From assembly GCA_028752905.1 (NCBI GenBank), contig JAQNBH010000009.1, positions 46,299,165 through 46,363,164 of the forward strand: DNA of 64,000 nt, in the 5' to 3' direction. The number at the start of each line of letters is the position of its first letter. The stretch's first letter is position 1. Shown piece after piece: positions 62,501 to 64,000 of this stretch. Under the pieces are notes generated by a model, which was not told where the DNA came from, searched no databases, and worked only from the letters and a program-made list of their open reading frames with translations. This DNA is from Cladorhizidae sp. MBARI D1340-BT2 (taxonomy: Eukaryota; Porifera; Demospongiae; Poecilosclerida; Cladorhizidae). A program made the position numbers and the translations under genes.

Positions 62501-63113
62501 CACATATCCAGTTGGTGAACATAGAGATAGAAAGGGCGCACAACATAGCCAATGACGTTTGTGGCCTTGCAGAAGTACGTCGCTCCATCCGCAGCAATAA
62601 GATCATTGATTGTGAGAGTGCTGGAAACATTCCCACTTTGGGAGTCATCTGTAGTTGTGACTGCAGCTCTATCAGAAGTGATTGGAAGTGAGCCCTTCAG
62701 CCAGACTATGGTTGGAGTTGGGATCCCATATGCAGTACATGTAAATGAAGATTGTTCTCCAGAGTTTGCAGTAACATTCTGTTCTCCTTCTTCCAGGATC
62801 CTGAGCTCTGTCATTGTCCCATTGTCGACTTTCAGATTGATACTGACATTGAAATCACCAGCAGGGTGACGCACTCTGACTATGTACCTCCCTGCATCAT
62901 CAGTGAGAACTAGCAGAATGGAGAGAGATCGACGATCTTCTCCAAAGACCAGCCGACCAGAAGCTTTAATGGGCGAGTTGTAATTATCCTTGTACCAATC
63001 TATGGAGTTGGCCATCACCTCAGGAAATGCTGCTCCAACTGAAATTGTAAGCGTCACATTCTGCCCTATCACAGCTTCTATGGTAGCATTGGAAGTGGAC
63101 ACGGTAGGGCTTA
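56534..63113 (-). CDS. Gene 9: Ig-Ig-EGF-Ig-Ig-TM surface protein, long form
   Basis: Exons 62400-63113 (Ig1, Ig2, EGF), 60166-60474 (Ig-B), 58277-58585 (Ig-A) and 56534-56643 (TM, stop at 56534-56536). It shares gene 1's private features: the extra Cys in Ig-B (SINCTTEL), KLIFLQ, the tail WLRSVSNKLLQ and the transposon in the 3' UTR. The leader has TGA in the Ig frame (CACCAGTGATGTGG near 63200). Poly(A) signal at 54840-54845, beyond the transposon. Confidence 0.72.
57552..57822. repeat. Degenerate ~55-bp tandem repeat (U9)
   Basis: Same block as 2848-3118. Confidence 0.65.
58730..58966 (-). pseudogene. Dead third Ig exon (U9)
   Basis: Same remnant as 4026-4262. Confidence 0.75.
60762..61664 (+). 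mobile_element. Decayed Ty3/gypsy pol fragment (U9)
   Basis: Same relic as in U1. Confidence 0.85.
61731..61965. repeat. 20-bp minisatellite (U9)
   Basis: Same copy order and number as in U1. Confidence 0.95.
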
Positions 63114-63534
63114 CTGCAAGTGTGGAAGACATAGAAATTGCCATTTGAAAGAGAGCAACAAAATAACAACACAGCACAACCCAGACAAGTAAACCACATC
63201 ACTGGTGCAGCTGCACTAGCATAGGACTCAAATGCTATGCACTGTGATAATATTCTGTTCTGTACACATGTTAGAGAAGGTCTGACTTCTTACCCAAGTT
63301 CTTGTTTGTGTCTTGAGGTACCATGTGTGGATATAACATTTACTGTAAATCTGGAATTTTTCATTGTTGATAAATTTTCGCTGTCCTACTGACCTACAAA
63401 AATTAAAAATGGGTAATTATTTAAATGAGAAAATTATGTATTAGCTGGCTCATGCACACATGCAGGTGGGGGGAAGAGAGTAGAAGTGCTGAAAAATATC
63501 TCTCTCTCAAGATATTTGAAGTAGAAGTAAGTGA

Positions 63535-63697
63535 AGACAGTTTTGACAATTTCCTAGGTAAGTGTCCAATATGGATGGCATCTTTTTTCACCACTAGTTA
63601 CTGCATAGTAATATCTTTGTCAATTGCTCTCTTTCATAATCCCTAAATGGTTGGTTTCCATATAGCTCTATAAACATGATAGCCTCTTTCAAGAATG
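63535..63697 (-). pseudogene. HIRAN-like coding relic (U9)
   Basis: Same broken segment as at 8831-8993. Confidence 0.5.
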
Positions 63698-64000
63698 GCC
63701 TATATAGTAATGTCATCCATAGCTTGTCAACAGGTTTCTCTTCAGGAGTCAATTGCGCATTGTCTCACAGTCAGTCGCACCAGTAAAAAATTATCCGTAG
63801 ATAACGAGTGCTATGTTTTGACACAAAATATTTTCTTACAGATTAATTTTAAACGCGAAGTATTCCACATTTACGGTATTAACTATTGCTAAGCACTGAG
63901 AGTGTATTCACTCCTATATACCACAAACACAAGTTAAGTTGAGGGTCAATTCACTTCTAATTTTGTAATCAAGTTGCAGAAAACGAACACAAATAAAGTA

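Larger units (their letters stand above)
54705..64000. repeat. Array unit U9 (long form with transposon, cut by window end)
   Basis: Follows U1 at a constant offset of 54,704 to about 63690, with only scattered base differences (e.g. TTATTTGAG for TTATTCGAG near 62222). A 4-bp insertion (TATA) then occurs near 63702. Confidence 0.95.

Noticed and set aside
1..64000. Receptor kinase, ITAM/ITIM or other signalling domain at the C-terminus
   Set aside because: I looked downstream of each TM exon. The frame stops after a 16-residue tail, followed by an AATAAA, so the products appear to lack a signalling domain.
1..64000. tRNA, rRNA or other structured RNA genes
   Set aside because: None recognised by eye on either strand.

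Overview
The window is eukaryotic: AT-rich, with spliceosomal introns, degenerate transposons, minisatellites and extracellular domains (immunoglobulin, EGF) found in animals. A marine invertebrate is the best guess. The low-complexity TAGCTAGC/TATATAGG sequence and a relic of an invertebrate HIRAN-like domain would suit a sponge, but nothing here proves the lineage.

Almost the whole 64 kb is one head-to-tail array of nine copies of a single minus-strand gene. Using a common landmark (ATGGATAACGTTAACAAG and its variants), the units are U1 1-9441, U2 9442-15066, U3 15067-22885, U4 22886-28509, U5 28510-34181, U6 34182-41958, U7 41959-48254, U8 48255-54704 and U9 54705-64000 (cut by the window end). 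Every gene reads right to left: a leader, then one large exon coding an Ig domain without the usual cysteines, an I-set Ig domain and an EGF domain (714 bp); then one or two 309-bp Ig exons (B, A); then a 110-bp last exon with a transmembrane helix and a short tail. All splice junctions I infer are phase 1 with GT/AG ends, so the frame is kept with or without exon A. Long units (U1, U3, U6, U8, U9) have Ig-A and Ig-B; short units (U2, U4, U5, U7) lack about 2.7 kb that carries Ig-A. The product should be a type I membrane adhesion or receptor-like protein of about 400 (short) or 500 (long) residues with no signalling domain.

The same accessory sequences recur in the introns and spacers: a decayed Ty3/gypsy pol fragment and a 20-bp minisatellite between the EGF and Ig-B exons, a dead third Ig exon and a ~55-bp degenerate repeat in long units, and a HIRAN-like coding relic upstream of each first exon. 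A 1.6-kb non-autonomous DNA transposon at a TTAA site lies in the 3' UTR of U1, U8 and U9 only; the other six units preserve the empty site.

The array is recombining. U3 and U5 are mosaics, U1 and U9 are nearly identical across 8.9 kb although 54.7 kb apart, U8 has lost its whole 5' half, and U7 carries a unique 818-bp insertion. The leader is read in frame with the Ig domains in only two units (U6 and U7), by two different frames; in the others a stop codon or a frameshift intervenes unless an unseen upstream exon is spliced in. A rapidly turning-over tandem family of Ig/EGF surface proteins suggests a recognition locus (for example allorecognition or innate immunity), but that role is inference.
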